Notes: generated by a model from the letters alone, not told the origin. A DNA stretch of 57,629 bases from CALBPI01 sp038529355 (GCA_038529355.1 JBCBDU010000020.1:1-57629); one strand, 5' to 3'; shown: positions 8,433-18,279, numbered from the stretch's first letter. Translations and numbers: made by a program.

Positions 8433-11228
8433 CTAGGCTGGATCGTTCGACTCGAGCTTCGCCAGCGCGTCCAATTGCGCCTCGAGCAATTCAATCTGCT
8501 GTTGATGCTCCTGCGCACGCTGTTTCTCTGTTGCAACGACGTCGGCCGGTGCTCTTTCGACAAAGCTGGCATTGCTCAGTTTGCCCTGCGTCTTGGCCAA
8601 GTCCGCCTGCGATTTGCCGAGTTGTTTGGTCAGGCGTTCAATCTCGCGCTCGACGTCGATCAGACCTGCCATCGGCACACAGATCTTCATTTCACCGTGC
8701 ATTGCCGTGGCTGATGGCGGCTCGCTGTCGCCGGCCGGCAGGAAATCCGCGTCGGCGAGGTTGGCAAGTTTCATGATCAGTTTTTTGTTCGCTGCGAAGC
8801 GCGCGCGGTCATCGGCACTGGCATCAACCAGAATGATATCCAGCGCCTTACCCGGTGCGATGTCCATTTCGCCGCGGATTTGACGTACTCCCAATACAAA
8901 GGTCTGCAGCCACTGCATGTCATCCGCGACCGACGGGTCGTGGTTTGCTGGGTTTGCCTGTGGCCACACCGTGTCACAAATGCTGTCGCCAGCAACGCCC
9001 GCAACGGGTGCAACCCGTTGCCAGATTTCTTCGCTGATAAATGGCATGAACGGGTGCATTACGCGTAATAGACCTTCAAGCGTTCGGCTCAGCGTGCGCA
9101 TCGTTGCTTGCTTGGCATGAGCCTGCGCATCATCGTCGTACAGCGTGGCTTTGCTCAGCTCAAGATACCAGTCGCAGTACTCGTGCCAGGTAAACTCGTA
9201 GATTGCTTGCGCGGCGAGATCGAGTCGGTAGCGCGCTAACTGGCGATCCACCGTTGCAACCATATGATCGAAGCGTGCGCGGATCCAGCGACCGGACAAG
9301 CTGTCGTCGGCCTCTGCCGACTGGTTGTCGTCCAATGTCTCGGTGGTGCTCAACACGAACCGTGATGCGTTCCACAATTTGTTGCAAAAATTACGATAGC
9401 CCTCGATGCGACCGAGGTCGAACCGGATGTCGCGGCCGGTTGTCGCCAGCGAAGCGAACGTAAAGCGCAGCGCGTCAGTGCCGAATTCAGCGATGCCCTC
9501 AGGGAACTGGCGACGTGTCGCCTTTTCGATGCGCGGTGCCAGATGCGGTTGCATCAACCCGGTCGTACGTTTGGCGACCAAAGACTCAAGGTCGATGCCG
9601 TCGATCAGATCAATCGGATCAAGCACGTTGCCCTTGGACTTGGACATCTTCTGTCCATCCTGATCGCGAATCAGACCGTGAATGTAGACTTCACGAAACG
9701 GTACGTCGCCGGCGAACTTCAGACCAAACATGATCATTCGCGCGACCCAGAAAAAGATAATATCGAAACCGGTAACGAGCACGCTGGTCGGATAGAAGCT
9801 GTCCAGTTCTTGCGTTTTTTCCGGCCAGCCCAGAGTGCTGAATGGCCACAGCGCAGACGAAAACCACGTATCAAGCACGTCGTCATCCTGGCGCAGATTA
9901 ACGTCGTCTGACAGATTGTGTTTTGCGCGCACATCGGCCTCATCCTTGCCGACGAAGATGTTGCCGTTATCGTCGTACCAGGCCGGGATGCGGTGACCCC
10001 ACCACAGCTGCCGGCTGATGCACCAGTCCTGAATCTTGTGCATCCAATCGAAGTACGTTTTCGACCAGTTTTCCGGCACGAACTTGATGTCGCCATTCTC
10101 AACGGCCGCAATCGCCGGTTCGGCGAGCGGCGCAATCTTCACATACCACTGATCAGTCAGGTAAGGCTCAACGACGGCGCCGGTGCGATCGCCGCGCGGC
10201 ACTTTCAGCGTATGCGGTTCGATTTTTTCCAGCAGTTCGAGCGTTTCGACTTGCGCGACGATTTTCTTGCGCGCATCGAACCGGTCCAGACCGCGGTAGT
10301 CGGCCGGCATGTCGTCATTGATCGCCGCGTCATCGGTGAGCACATTGATCATCGGCAAGTTGTGCCGCTGGCCAATCTCATAGTCGTTAAAGTCGTGCGC
10401 CGGCGTGATCTTGACGCAGCCGGTGCCAAACTCCGGATCGACATAGTCATCAGCAATGATCGGTATCAGCCGGTCGACGATGGGCAGCCGGACGTGTTTG
10501 CCGATCAGGTGCTGGTAGCGCTCGTCGTTCGGGTGTACGGCCACGGCTGTGTCACCGAGCATCGTTTCCGGGCGCGTTGTGGCAACAATCAGGTGAGTCT
10601 CGTCGCCATTGCTGCTGTCATCGGCCAGCGGATAACGAAAATGCCACAGGCTGCCTTGTTCATCTTCGGACAACACCTCCAGATCCGACAATGCGGTGTG
10701 CAGCACCGGATCCCAATTAACCAACCGCTTGCCGCGATAGATCAGGCCTTCCTCGTGCAACTGAATGAAGACATCGCGCACGGCGGCGGACAAACCATCA
10801 TCCATCGTGAAGCGTTCACGTGACCAATCCACGGACGCGCCCATGCGTCGCAATTGGCCGTTGATGTGTCCGCCGGACTTTGCCTTCCAGTCCCACACCC
10901 GCTCGACGAACGCATCGCGGCCCAGATCGCGACGTGACAGACCTTCGGCATTGAGCTGCCGCTCGACGACCATCTGCGTGGCGATCCCGGCATGATCGGT
11001 GCCGTGTTGCCACAGGGTATTGACGCCGCGCAGCCGCTGGTAGCGGGTTAGCGTGTCCATGATGGTGTCCTGGAACGCATGCCCCATGTGCAGGGTGCCG
11101 GTCACGTTGGGCGGGGGAATAACGATACAGAAGGCCTCGTCACCGCCCTGCGGTTTGAAGCGACCCTCACGCTCCCAGCGCTCGTAGTGTTTGCGTTCGA
11201 TGTTTTTTGGTTGGTAGGTCTTGTCCAT
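8433..11228 (-). CDS. valS: Valyl-tRNA synthetase
   Basis: This class I synthetase attaches valine to tRNA-Val and edits misactivated threonine through its CP1 domain. The 931-residue length is normal. The HIGH motif is present as HMGH at residues 47-50 and the KMSKS motif at 527-531. A C-terminal coiled-coil arm (about residues 865-925, rich in Glu, Gln and Lys) binds tRNA. The gene is the last of a minus-strand run pepA-holC-small gene-valS, an order conserved in gammaproteobacteria. About 47 bases separate it from the preceding small gene. Confidence 0.97.
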   Translation of the reverse strand: MDKTYQPKNIERKHYERWEREGRFKPQGGDEAFCIVIPPPNVTGTLHMGHAFQDTIMDTLTRYQRLRGVNTLWQHGTDHAGIATQMVVERQLNAEGLSRRDLGRDAFVERVWDWKAKSGGHINGQLRRMGASVDWSRERFTMDDGLSAAVRDVFIQLHEEGLIYRGKRLVNWDPVLHTALSDLEVLSEDEQGSLWHFRYPLADDSSNGDETHLIVATTRPETMLGDTAVAVHPNDERYQHLIGKHVRLPIVDRLIPIIADDYVDPEFGTGCVKITPAHDFNDYEIGQRHNLPMINVLTDDAAINDDMPADYRGLDRFDARKKIVAQVETLELLEKIEPHTLKVPRGDRTGAVVEPYLTDQWYVKIAPLAEPAIAAVENGDIKFVPENWSKTYFDWMHKIQDWCISRQLWWGHRIPAWYDDNGNIFVGKDEADVRAKHNLSDDVNLRQDDDVLDTWFSSALWPFSTLGWPEKTQELDSFYPTSVLVTGFDIIFFWVARMIMFGLKFAGDVPFREVYIHGLIRDQDGQKMSKSKGNVLDPIDLIDGIDLESLVAKRTTGLMQPHLAPRIEKATRRQFPEGIAEFGTDALRFTFASLATTGRDIRFDLGRIEGYRNFCNKLWNASRFVLSTTETLDDNQSAEADDSLSGRWIRARFDHMVATVDRQLARYRLDLAAQAIYEFTWHEYCDWYLELSKATLYDDDAQAHAKQATMRTLSRTLEGLLRVMHPFMPFISEEIWQRVAPVAGVAGDSICDTVWPQANPANHDPSVADDMQWLQTFVLGVRQIRGEMDIAPGKALDIILVDASADDRARFAANKKLIMKLANLADADFLPAGDSEPPSATAMHGEMKICVPMAGLIDVEREIERLTKQLGKSQADLAKTQGKLSNASFVERAPADVVATEKQRAQEHQQQIELLEAQLDALAKLESNDPA

Positions 11229-11275
11229 CGGCGCAGTGTAATGCCGTGCGGCGGTGCCGGCTAGAGGTCCGCTAG

Positions 11276-11563
11276 CTATCCGTCCTGCGACGGATCCGAG
11301 CCGGCGCGATGATCGGCAATGTGGGCGTCTATGACGCGCGCCACAAGCGCTGGCAACTGCTCTTGCAGCTGCTCGCGTAATTGCTCCTTGATGAGCTGAT
11401 GGATGTCGGTCAACAGCTCGTCAATGATGTCATTGGCCGTTTGCTCAGCGCACTGTTGCGCATCGTGCATCAGTTTGTCGCGCAGCGCGCTAGTCAGCGT
11501 CGGATCGCGGCGCTGTTCGCGTTTGACGACATTGGTCAGAATCGGTATTTCGTCGTCAGTCAT
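11276..11563 (-). CDS. Small conserved protein between holC and valS
   Basis: This 95-residue acidic protein begins MTDDEIPILTNVV and then has a Gln/Leu/Glu-rich helical stretch (about residues 45-80, ELLTDIHQLIKEQLREQLQE) that could form a coiled coil. Similar short proteins occur between holC and valS in related bacteria, resembling DUF2486-type proteins, but I do not know a function. The ATG at 11563 is preferred for its opening; a GTG at 11575 that overlaps the holC stop (GTGA) is an alternative adding four residues. It may be co-translated with holC. Confidence 0.6.
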   Translation of the reverse strand: MTDDEIPILTNVVKREQRRDPTLTSALRDKLMHDAQQCAEQTANDIIDELLTDIHQLIKEQLREQLQEQLPALVARVIDAHIADHRAGSDPSQDG

Positions 11564-11571
11564 GGGCTCGC

Positions 11572-11994
11572 TCACAAATTGTGGGTTGCAATATCGCAAC
11601 CGCGGTCGCGATAGGCGGCGTAGCGTTGTCGCCCCAAAGCTTTCTGGTCCGGCTCGGCGGGCACGATTTCCGCGATGCGGCACTGCGCGTTGGTCAATGC
11701 TGCGCTCGTCAGATTGACGTATACCGTGGGTTGCGCGAGCGCCGGCTGGCCAGCAAGGCCCAACGTTACCGGTGTGCGCGTGTCGTCATCAGGCAAACAG
11801 GTATGCGGCACGAAACTGTCGTCGCTAAACGTCCACAGCATCTCGTCAAATGCTTGCAGTGCCGTCGCGTTGTCGATTTCGACGTGCACCTGCTCACCGA
11901 GGCGGTAGACCTTGTTGATCAGCCTGCATGCGAACTGTTCGCGTGCGGCGCTGCCCGGCTTGCTGAGCAAATAGAAATCGACCTGTTGCGCCAT
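11572..11994 (-). CDS. holC: DNA polymerase III chi subunit
   Basis: HolC is part of the clamp-loader complex and links it, through its C-terminal face, to single-strand binding protein. The 140-residue protein begins AQQVDFYLLSKPG and contains the family stretch LWTFSDDSFVPH near residue 60, matching chi subunits. It starts three bases after the pepA stop codon and its end touches the next small gene, consistent with a pepA-holC-valS operon. Confidence 0.92.
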   Translation of the reverse strand: MAQQVDFYLLSKPGSAAREQFACRLINKVYRLGEQVHVEIDNATALQAFDEMLWTFSDDSFVPHTCLPDDDTRTPVTLGLAGQPALAQPTVYVNLTSAALTNAQCRIAEIVPAEPDQKALGRQRYAAYRDRGCDIATHNL

Positions 11995-11997
11995 TGC

Positions 11998-13488
11998 CTA
12001 GGAAATACTGGAAAGTATGAAGTCGACCAGCATCGGTACGGGTCGGCCGGTGGAGCCCTTCTTGGCGCCGCCTTGCCAGGCAACACCGGCAATGTCGACG
12101 TGCGCCCAGCGCGCTTTTTCGGTGAACTGCGCAAGAAAAGCGCCCGCGGTGATTGCGCCGCCCGGGCGACCACCAATGTTGGCGTAATCGGCGAAATTGC
12201 TTTTCAGCTGATCGACGTACTCCTGATCGATAGGCAGGTGCCAGCCGCGATCGCAGGCGCGCTCGCCAGCGTTGACAAGACTTTCGATCAGACCGTCATC
12301 GTTGCCCATGATGCCGGCACGATGGTGGCCCAGCGCAATGACACAGGCGCCAGTCAATGTGGCGACGTCGATCAACGCGGCGCTGTCGAATTGCGTCTGC
12401 GCGTAGGTCAGCGCATCGCACAGAATCAGCCGGCCTTCCGCATCGGTGTTGAGGATTTCGATGGTTTTGCCGGACATGCTGGTGACAATGTCACCCGGTC
12501 GGGTTGCGCGACCGCTGGGCATGTTCTCGGCGCTCGGCACGATGACAGACAGATTGATCGGCAGTTGCAAGGCAGCAACGGCGGCCATCGTGCCCAGCAC
12601 GGCAGCAGCGCCACCCATGTCATATTTCATCTCGTCCATCATCGGACCGGGTTTCAGCGAAATACCGCCGGTATCAAATGTGATGCCTTTGCCGACCAGC
12701 GTGATTGGCGGTTCGTCACCGGCGCCGCGATAGTCGAGATGAATCAATTTCGACGGTTGCTCGGATCCGTGACCGACGGACAGCAGTGAGTGCATTCCCA
12801 GTTTGGCCATGTCAGGTTCATCCAGCACGTTGACGCTGACATTCGCGTGCTTGCGGGCAAGCTCGCGTGCGGTGTCGGCAAGGTAGGTCGGATGGCAAAT
12901 GTTGGCGGGCGTGTTGCCCAGGTCGCGCGTCAGTGCCATACCGATAGCAATACCTTTGCCATGCTGCGCACCGCGCTCAAGATCGTTGCCCTGTTCACGG
13001 CTGCTCGCACCCAGACCGAGCTTTTTCAACTTCGGCACCGGCCGCTTGCCGGTGCTTTTCATGCTGGTGTAGCGATAGCGATGCTCGCCAAGTGCCTGCG
13101 CGGCGAGGCGGCTGCGGTAGTACGCATCACAATTGTGTGTTGCTTCCTGCGTCAGGTAACACACAGCGCTGACCACGCGTTGCGACTTGATTGCTGTCAG
13201 ACCGGCGCGCACGGCGCGTTGAAATTCACGGCGGCCGAACGATGATTTTTTGCCAAGTCCGACAACCACGACCCGTTTGCAGCGCGCGCCATCGACGCGC
13301 GCAAGCACCGTTGCGCTACCCAGTTTGCAACTGATGTCGTCCTGATCCATCAAGCCGCTAATCAGCCCGCCGCTGGCAGAGTCGATTTCGGCGGCTGCCG
13401 CACTCAGCAGTTTGCGCTCGTAAACGCCGACGATGGCACAGTCGGTGCTGCGTTTGCCGGCATCTGCGGTCGTGATGAAAAATTCCAT
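11998..13488 (-). CDS. pepA: Leucyl aminopeptidase (cytosol aminopeptidase, M17)
   Basis: PepA is a hexameric two-metal aminopeptidase that removes N-terminal residues from peptides; in some enterobacteria it also binds DNA. The M17 signature NTDAEGRL is at residues 347-354. Length is 496 residues, normal for the family. The ATG at 13488 was chosen over a longer reading because a GGAG lies eight bases upstream and the protein then begins MEFFITTADAG, typical of the family. It is the first gene of the minus-strand operon with holC and valS, divergent from lptF across 212 bases. Confidence 0.95.
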   Translation of the reverse strand: MEFFITTADAGKRSTDCAIVGVYERKLLSAAAAEIDSASGGLISGLMDQDDISCKLGSATVLARVDGARCKRVVVVGLGKKSSFGRREFQRAVRAGLTAIKSQRVVSAVCYLTQEATHNCDAYYRSRLAAQALGEHRYRYTSMKSTGKRPVPKLKKLGLGASSREQGNDLERGAQHGKGIAIGMALTRDLGNTPANICHPTYLADTARELARKHANVSVNVLDEPDMAKLGMHSLLSVGHGSEQPSKLIHLDYRGAGDEPPITLVGKGITFDTGGISLKPGPMMDEMKYDMGGAAAVLGTMAAVAALQLPINLSVIVPSAENMPSGRATRPGDIVTSMSGKTIEILNTDAEGRLILCDALTYAQTQFDSAALIDVATLTGACVIALGHHRAGIMGNDDGLIESLVNAGERACDRGWHLPIDQEYVDQLKSNFADYANIGGRPGGAITAGAFLAQFTEKARWAHVDIAGVAWQGGAKKGSTGRPVPMLVDFILSSIS

Positions 13489-13700
13489 ATTTCGAGCTCC
13501 GTTAGGGCAATCATGCTGGTCACGCGTAGCAGGCAGGCGCGTACGACAATTCGCTGTCAGGGGATTGAAAATCAGCGCAGGGCAGCTCAAGGCGACGCTT
13601 CCAGCGGACCTTGCTACCATAACGCTATGCTTCGTTTCCCCCTCAGCGGTTTGAATGATACTGCAAGCTATGCCCGAATTTAAGTCATCGCCGGTGCTAA

Positions 13701-14798
13701 ATGCTGCGCATCCTTGATCGCTACATACTGCGCGAGATGTGGCAGACTTGGTTGTCAGTGTCGCTCGTGTTGCTGCTCATTCTGCTCTCTAATCAGGTAG
13801 CCAGGGTGCTCGGTGATGCGGCCAAGGACAAAGTCGCCAAAGATGCTGTGTTCAGCGTGATCGGCCTGACAGCGCTGCAATATCTGACGATCATTATCCC
13901 GTTTGGCCTGTTTCTGGCGGTCATGCTGTCGCTGGCGAGACTGTACAGCGACAGTGAGTTACCGGCGATGCTTGCCTGTCGCATCGGGCCGGGCGGTATA
14001 TTGCGGCCGCTTGCGTGGCTTGCCGTGCCACTGGCTATGTTCGTTGCGTGGCTGGCGTTGTTTGTGGCCCCGAACTCGCTGCGTCAAATCGAACTGATTG
14101 GCGCTCAGACGCAACGGCAGATGGATTTGGGCGCGCTGGAGGCAGGCCGGTTCGTGGCCGTCGGCGATACGGGTGAAGTTATTTTTGCCGAACAGGTTGA
14201 TGCCAGCGGTGCGTTGCGCAATGTGTTTTTGCAACGTCGCGACGGCGCAACGGTCGAGGTCGTGCTGGCGCGCGAGGGACGGCAGCGGCAAAGTGACGAT
14301 GCCGATACGCGCTTCATTGTGCTGACTGACGGCCGCCGTTATCTGGGCGTACCCGGTCAGACGGATTTCCAGATTATTGAATTTCGTGAATATGGTGTGC
14401 CGTATGCACTGCCGTCGGCGGAGTTGCCCGAGCTCGAGCCGGAGGCCATGCGCAGTGCTGCGCTGATGCAGGACCCGGATCCGCTGGCAGTCGCCGAATT
14501 GCAGTGGCGTTTTTCGATTCCGCTCGCCACGCTGGTGCTGGCGCTACTGGCCGTACCGCTGTCCAAGACACAGCCCCGTCAAGGTCGTTACGGCAAGCTT
14601 GCGGTCGGCATTCTTGTGTTCATCATCTATTTCAATCTGCTCGGCGCGGCAAAAGTCTGGGTTGAGCGCGGCGACCTGCCGGCCAGCATTGGCATTTGGT
14701 GTGTACACTTTGTCATGGTCGTGGCTGCCCTGTTCATGATGGGTCTGCAAAACGGCTGGTTTAACGGGTTGCGGCGTACACCGGTGGCAACGTCATGA
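13701..14798 (+). CDS. lptF: LPS export ABC transporter permease LptF
   Basis: LptF and LptG are the two membrane subunits of the LptB2FG transporter that extracts lipopolysaccharide from the inner membrane. The 365-residue protein has three N-terminal helices (within about residues 10-115), a periplasmic beta-jellyroll-like region (about 125-260) and three C-terminal helices, the expected pattern. It overlaps lptG in an ATGA junction. The arrangement pepA divergent from lptFG is conserved in gammaproteobacteria. I see no convincing promoter in the 212-base gap. Confidence 0.95.
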   Translation: MLRILDRYILREMWQTWLSVSLVLLLILLSNQVARVLGDAAKDKVAKDAVFSVIGLTALQYLTIIIPFGLFLAVMLSLARLYSDSELPAMLACRIGPGGILRPLAWLAVPLAMFVAWLALFVAPNSLRQIELIGAQTQRQMDLGALEAGRFVAVGDTGEVIFAEQVDASGALRNVFLQRRDGATVEVVLAREGRQRQSDDADTRFIVLTDGRRYLGVPGQTDFQIIEFREYGVPYALPSAELPELEPEAMRSAALMQDPDPLAVAELQWRFSIPLATLVLALLAVPLSKTQPRQGRYGKLAVGILVFIIYFNLLGAAKVWVERGDLPASIGIWCVHFVMVVAALFMMGLQNGWFNGLRRTPVATS

Positions 14799-15859
14799 AG
14801 TTGCTTCGGCAGTATCTGACGACGACGGTGCTGATGTCGACGGCGCTCGTCATGCTGGTGTTGCTCGCGCTCGCCGGGTTTATCGAGTTCATCGCACAGC
14901 TCGATGACACCGGCACCGGCAGCTACACCGCGTTTGGTGCGTTTGTCTATACGAGTTTGCGCCTGCCGCTGCTGGCCGTCGAGATGCTGCCGGTCGCAAC
15001 GCTGCTCGGCGCGTTGCTGGGCTTAGGCGCACTGGCCGCAAGCAGTGAACTGGTTGCTATGCGCGCCGCTGGCATCTCCGCGTTTCGACTCGCACGCAAC
15101 GTTGCGTTGTCCGGCGTCATTCTGGCGCTGGCCGGTATTGTGCTTGGCGAGTTCATGGCGCCGCCAATGGATCAATTTGCGCGCAAATATCGCAGCGCTG
15201 CACGTAATCAGGCGGATTTGTCCGGTGAACAAAACACCTGGGTGCGCGACGGCAAACGCATCTTCAACGTCGCCGGCAGTGAGGAGCAGCTCGCGTTCGG
15301 TGGCATTTACCTGTTTGAACTCAGTGATGCCCAGCGCCTCGATTCGGTTGCTTACGCCGGGCGCGCGGATCTGGGCGAAGGGCGGCGTTGGCGATTGCAG
15401 AATTTTCGCCAGACACGATTTGCCGAGCGCGATGTGTATGCGGAGCAGTTGCCGCAGACCACGCGCCAGTACAACGTCGACGCCGAGCTGCTCGGCATTG
15501 CCGCGCTGCGGCCCGGCAGTTTGTCCTTTCGCGGGCTGATTGCGTACCTGGACTATCTCAAGACCAATCAGCTGGATTCGCGTGCTTATGAAACCGAGCT
15601 GTGGAGCCGTGTGTCGGATGTGCTGGCGACGCTGTTGATGCCGTTGCTCGCCATCGGTTTTGTATTTGGTTCATTGCGCAGCGCCGGGGCCGGTGCGCGC
15701 TTGCTGTTGGGGGTGCTGATCGGCCTGGCATTTTTTCTGGCCAGTCGCACGTTAGCCAACAGCAGCCAGGTATTCGGGCTTGAATCAATGGTGGTCGGTT
15801 TGATACCGGTCGCCGTGCTGGCGCTGGCAACGATGATTGCGATTCAGCGCGTACGTTAG
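14795..15859 (+). CDS. lptG: LPS export ABC transporter permease LptG
   Basis: The 354-residue partner of LptF has the same 3 + 3 helix layout around a periplasmic domain (about residues 125-260). The N-terminal sequence MKLLRQYLTTTVLMSTALV and the late stretch VFGSLRSAGAGARLLLG match LptG proteins. The start overlaps the lptF stop. The last four bases overlap the end of the RDD gene on the opposite strand, so there is no room for a separate terminator between the two. Confidence 0.95.
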   Translation: MKLLRQYLTTTVLMSTALVMLVLLALAGFIEFIAQLDDTGTGSYTAFGAFVYTSLRLPLLAVEMLPVATLLGALLGLGALAASSELVAMRAAGISAFRLARNVALSGVILALAGIVLGEFMAPPMDQFARKYRSAARNQADLSGEQNTWVRDGKRIFNVAGSEEQLAFGGIYLFELSDAQRLDSVAYAGRADLGEGRRWRLQNFRQTRFAERDVYAEQLPQTTRQYNVDAELLGIAALRPGSLSFRGLIAYLDYLKTNQLDSRAYETELWSRVSDVLATLLMPLLAIGFVFGSLRSAGAGARLLLGVLIGLAFFLASRTLANSSQVFGLESMVVGLIPVAVLALATMIAIQRVR

Positions 15860-16326
15860 GTCTTCTTCAGCACGACCATGCGCGTGCCGGAAGCCATGTC
15901 GTGCCACGTGCGGCCGTGTGCATCAATGTGTTGCCACAGCACCCCCGCACCCAACGCACCCCAGGCAATCGGCGCGCTCAACGCGCGCATGAGCAGTTGC
16001 CCCAGGCTCGGTGTGCCCGCTGACTCGCTGACAATCGACAAGCGCCATGACTTCATACCTAGCGTGCGCCCCTGCAGTTTCCAGCACAGCACGAAATAGC
16101 CGACGATCAACGTCAGGCAGTACAGCTGGAACAGCAAGCCGGGGCGCGTGAAGTCGAGCTCTTGATCACTGGCATCGCCGACCATCACCGCGCGCGGGAG
16201 CGTGCCGAGCATCAGCAACGCAAGCACCAATAGCAGATCGTAGATGAGTGCTGCGCAGCGACGGGCGATGCTGGGTGCGGCAGGTTGATGATCGGCGCCG
16301 GCGGACATCGAGTGTTGGTCAGTCAT
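15856..16326 (-). CDS. RDD family membrane protein
   Basis: The 156-residue protein has an RDD-type first helix region (IARRCAALIYDLLLVLALLML, from about residue 20), where conserved Arg and Asp give the family its name. Two further helices and the typical GRTLGMKSWRLSIV stretch follow. RDD proteins are small inner-membrane proteins; some are linked to ion or compatible-solute antiport, but the role of this one is unknown. The ATG at 16326 was chosen because upstream codons run into the intergenic region shared with pcnB. Confidence 0.85.
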   Translation of the reverse strand: MTDQHSMSAGADHQPAAPSIARRCAALIYDLLLVLALLMLGTLPRAVMVGDASDQELDFTRPGLLFQLYCLTLIVGYFVLCWKLQGRTLGMKSWRLSIVSESAGTPSLGQLLMRALSAPIAWGALGAGVLWQHIDAHGRTWHDMASGTRMVVLKKT

Positions 16327-16430
16327 TGCTCGAGAATAGTCGATGCGGGCGCGTGATACCAAAGCAGGTCAAGCTGGGTGGCCGGCTCTGCTATAGTGAT
16401 GCGCTTTGCACTGTCTGAGGTTTGCAGAAC

Positions 16431-17780
16431 TTGTCGCAGTCGTCTGTGCCCGAATCCGCGGCACCCACCATTATTGCGCGCCCGGATCACACGGTATCGC
16501 GCAAACATATCTCGAGAGCCGCGCTGAAAGTGCTGTATCGCCTGCACGAATCCGGCTATCAGGCGTTTCTCGTCGGTGGTGCCGTGCGCGACCTGTTACT
16601 GGACGGGCGACCAAAAGACTTTGATGTTGCGACGGACGCAAGCCCGGACGAAGTCCACGACCTGTTCCGCAACTCGCGCGTTATCGGGCGTCGTTTCCGT
16701 TTGGTGCATGTACGCTTTGGCCGTGAAATCATCGAAGTGGCGACGTTTCGCGCAGCAACGGATCCGCAGGATAGCGATGGCGGCACGCAGACTGACGGCG
16801 AAGGGCGCCTGCTGCGTGACAACGCTTATGGCACCATTGATGAAGATGTCTGGCGGCGAGACTTCACGGCCAATGCGCTGTACTACAACATTGCCGATTT
16901 CTCGGTGTGGGACTACGTCGGTGGTGTAGATGATGTACGCGATCGTCGATTGGAGCTGATCGGCGAGCCTGCGCGCCGCCTGCGCGAGGATCCGGTGCGC
17001 GTTTTGCGCGCCGTGCGGTTTGCGGCCAAACTTAATTTCAAACTTGAGCCTGCGCTGCAACAGGCGATTGCCGAACACAAGAGTCTGTTGTCGAACGTGC
17101 CGCCGGCACGTTTGTTCGACGAGTTTCTAAAAATGTTCCAGGCAGGTTTTGCTGCCAAAGCGTATGCACAATTGCAGCGTTTCGATGTGTTTGGCGAATT
17201 GTTTCCTGACGCAGCGCTCGGGCTTGCGGCGCCGGACGGGGACTATTTCGATACGTTTATTCGCCTTGCGCTTGATAACACCGACCGGCGTGTCGCTAAC
17301 GACCAGCCGATCACGCCAATGTTTCTGATTGCCGTGTTCCTGTGGTGGCCGATCAAGGCGCGCGCGCGCGTGGTGTTCGAAGACGATGGTCTGTCACCGA
17401 CGCAGTCACTGGGTGCTGCAACCTACGACTGCCTGGCCAGACAACAATCGGTGATTTCTGTTCCGCGCCGATTTACGTCGCCGCTGCGCGAGATGCTGAC
17501 GTTGCAACCGCGGTTCGAAAAAATGCAGGGCGGTCGCGCGTTGGGTTTTCTCGAGCATCGACGGTTTCGAGCCGCCTACGATTTCATGTTGTTGCGCAGT
17601 GAGATCGGTGAGGTGCCAACAGAGACGGCGGAGTTCTGGACGCGGGTGCAGACGCTGGAAGGTGCGGAGCGCGGCGCTGCGTTCGGCGTCGACGGCGCTG
17701 GTGGCAAGACGGGTGGCAGCAAGCGACCGCGCCGACGCCGACGTCGGTCGAGCCGCGGGGCCGAAGGCGACAATGGTTGA
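16431..17780 (+). CDS. pcnB: Poly(A) polymerase I
   Basis: PcnB adds poly(A) tails to RNA 3' ends and so promotes decay. The nucleotidyltransferase signature GGAVRDLLL begins near residue 49 and the catalytic carboxylates DFD are at about 63-65. The C-terminal tail is strongly basic (RPRRRRRRSSR), as in proteobacterial PcnB. No ATG fits. The TTG at 16431 has GAGG ten bases upstream, while the TTG at 16422 would sit one base from that GAGG, so 16431 is preferred. The end overlaps folK by eight bases. Confidence 0.92.
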   Translation: MSQSSVPESAAPTIIARPDHTVSRKHISRAALKVLYRLHESGYQAFLVGGAVRDLLLDGRPKDFDVATDASPDEVHDLFRNSRVIGRRFRLVHVRFGREIIEVATFRAATDPQDSDGGTQTDGEGRLLRDNAYGTIDEDVWRRDFTANALYYNIADFSVWDYVGGVDDVRDRRLELIGEPARRLREDPVRVLRAVRFAAKLNFKLEPALQQAIAEHKSLLSNVPPARLFDEFLKMFQAGFAAKAYAQLQRFDVFGELFPDAALGLAAPDGDYFDTFIRLALDNTDRRVANDQPITPMFLIAVFLWWPIKARARVVFEDDGLSPTQSLGAATYDCLARQQSVISVPRRFTSPLREMLTLQPRFEKMQGGRALGFLEHRRFRAAYDFMLLRSEIGEVPTETAEFWTRVQTLEGAERGAAFGVDGAGGKTGGSKRPRRRRRRSSRGAEGDNG

Positions 17781-18279
17781 GCGCTGGCGGCCTGCCTACA
17801 TTGCATTAGGCAGCAATCTTGATTCGCCGCGCGAGCACATTGTCCGTGCCTGCCAGGAACTGGCCGCTTTACCGGGCTGCAGCCACTTTACGCCGTCAGG
17901 ATGGTATCGCTCGAAGCCCGTCGGTCCGCAAGATCAGCCGGATTACATCAATGCCGCTGCGGGGTTGCTCACTGTGCTGCAGGCCGCAGGGTTACTGCAT
18001 GCGCTGCAACAGATCGAACAGGCGCACGGGCGTCAGCGTGAGGAGCGCTGGGGAGCGCGCACGCTTGATCTGGACCTGGTGTTCATGCCGGGTGTTTGCG
18101 TTTCCAAAGAGGCGCTGACGTTGCCGCATCCGGCAGTTGCCCAGCGAAATTTTGTGCTGCAACCGCTGGCCGAAATTTGCCCACACGTTGTTGTTGACGG
18201 TCACTTGCCGGTTGCTGTGATGGCGTCGCACGTAGGCACTGACGGTCTGCAACGTATTGGTGACATTCCGTGGCAATGA
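17773..18279 (+). CDS. folK: 2-amino-4-hydroxy-6-hydroxymethyldihydropteridine pyrophosphokinase
   Basis: FolK transfers pyrophosphate from ATP to the pterin precursor of folate. The 168-residue protein opens with AYIALGSNL and has the signature RWGARTLDLDLVF, with Asp99 and Asp101 as the magnesium ligands. The ATG at 17773 overlaps the pcnB stop by eight bases, and the end overlaps the next gene in an ATGA junction. pcnB-folK-panBC is a widespread gammaproteobacterial order. Confidence 0.95.
   Translation: MVERWRPAYIALGSNLDSPREHIVRACQELAALPGCSHFTPSGWYRSKPVGPQDQPDYINAAAGLLTVLQAAGLLHALQQIEQAHGRQREERWGARTLDLDLVFMPGVCVSKEALTLPHPAVAQRNFVLQPLAEICPHVVVDGHLPVAVMASHVGTDGLQRIGDIPWQ

Noticed and set aside
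9918..10823. Long open frame on the plus strand inside valS
   Set aside because: It lies antisense to the highly conserved valS coding region and has no recognisable domain; it is a GC-rich mirror frame.
11581..12789. 402-codon plus-strand frame across holC and pepA
   Set aside because: It is antisense to two certain genes and looks like none of the known families; codon bias explains it.
13489..13620. Longer pepA reading frame starting at 13620
   Set aside because: The extra residues do not resemble the family, and a good ribosome site precedes the ATG at 13488.
16392..16397. TATAGT as a pcnB promoter
   Set aside because: A fair -10 but the -35 region (around 16369) matches only two of six bases.
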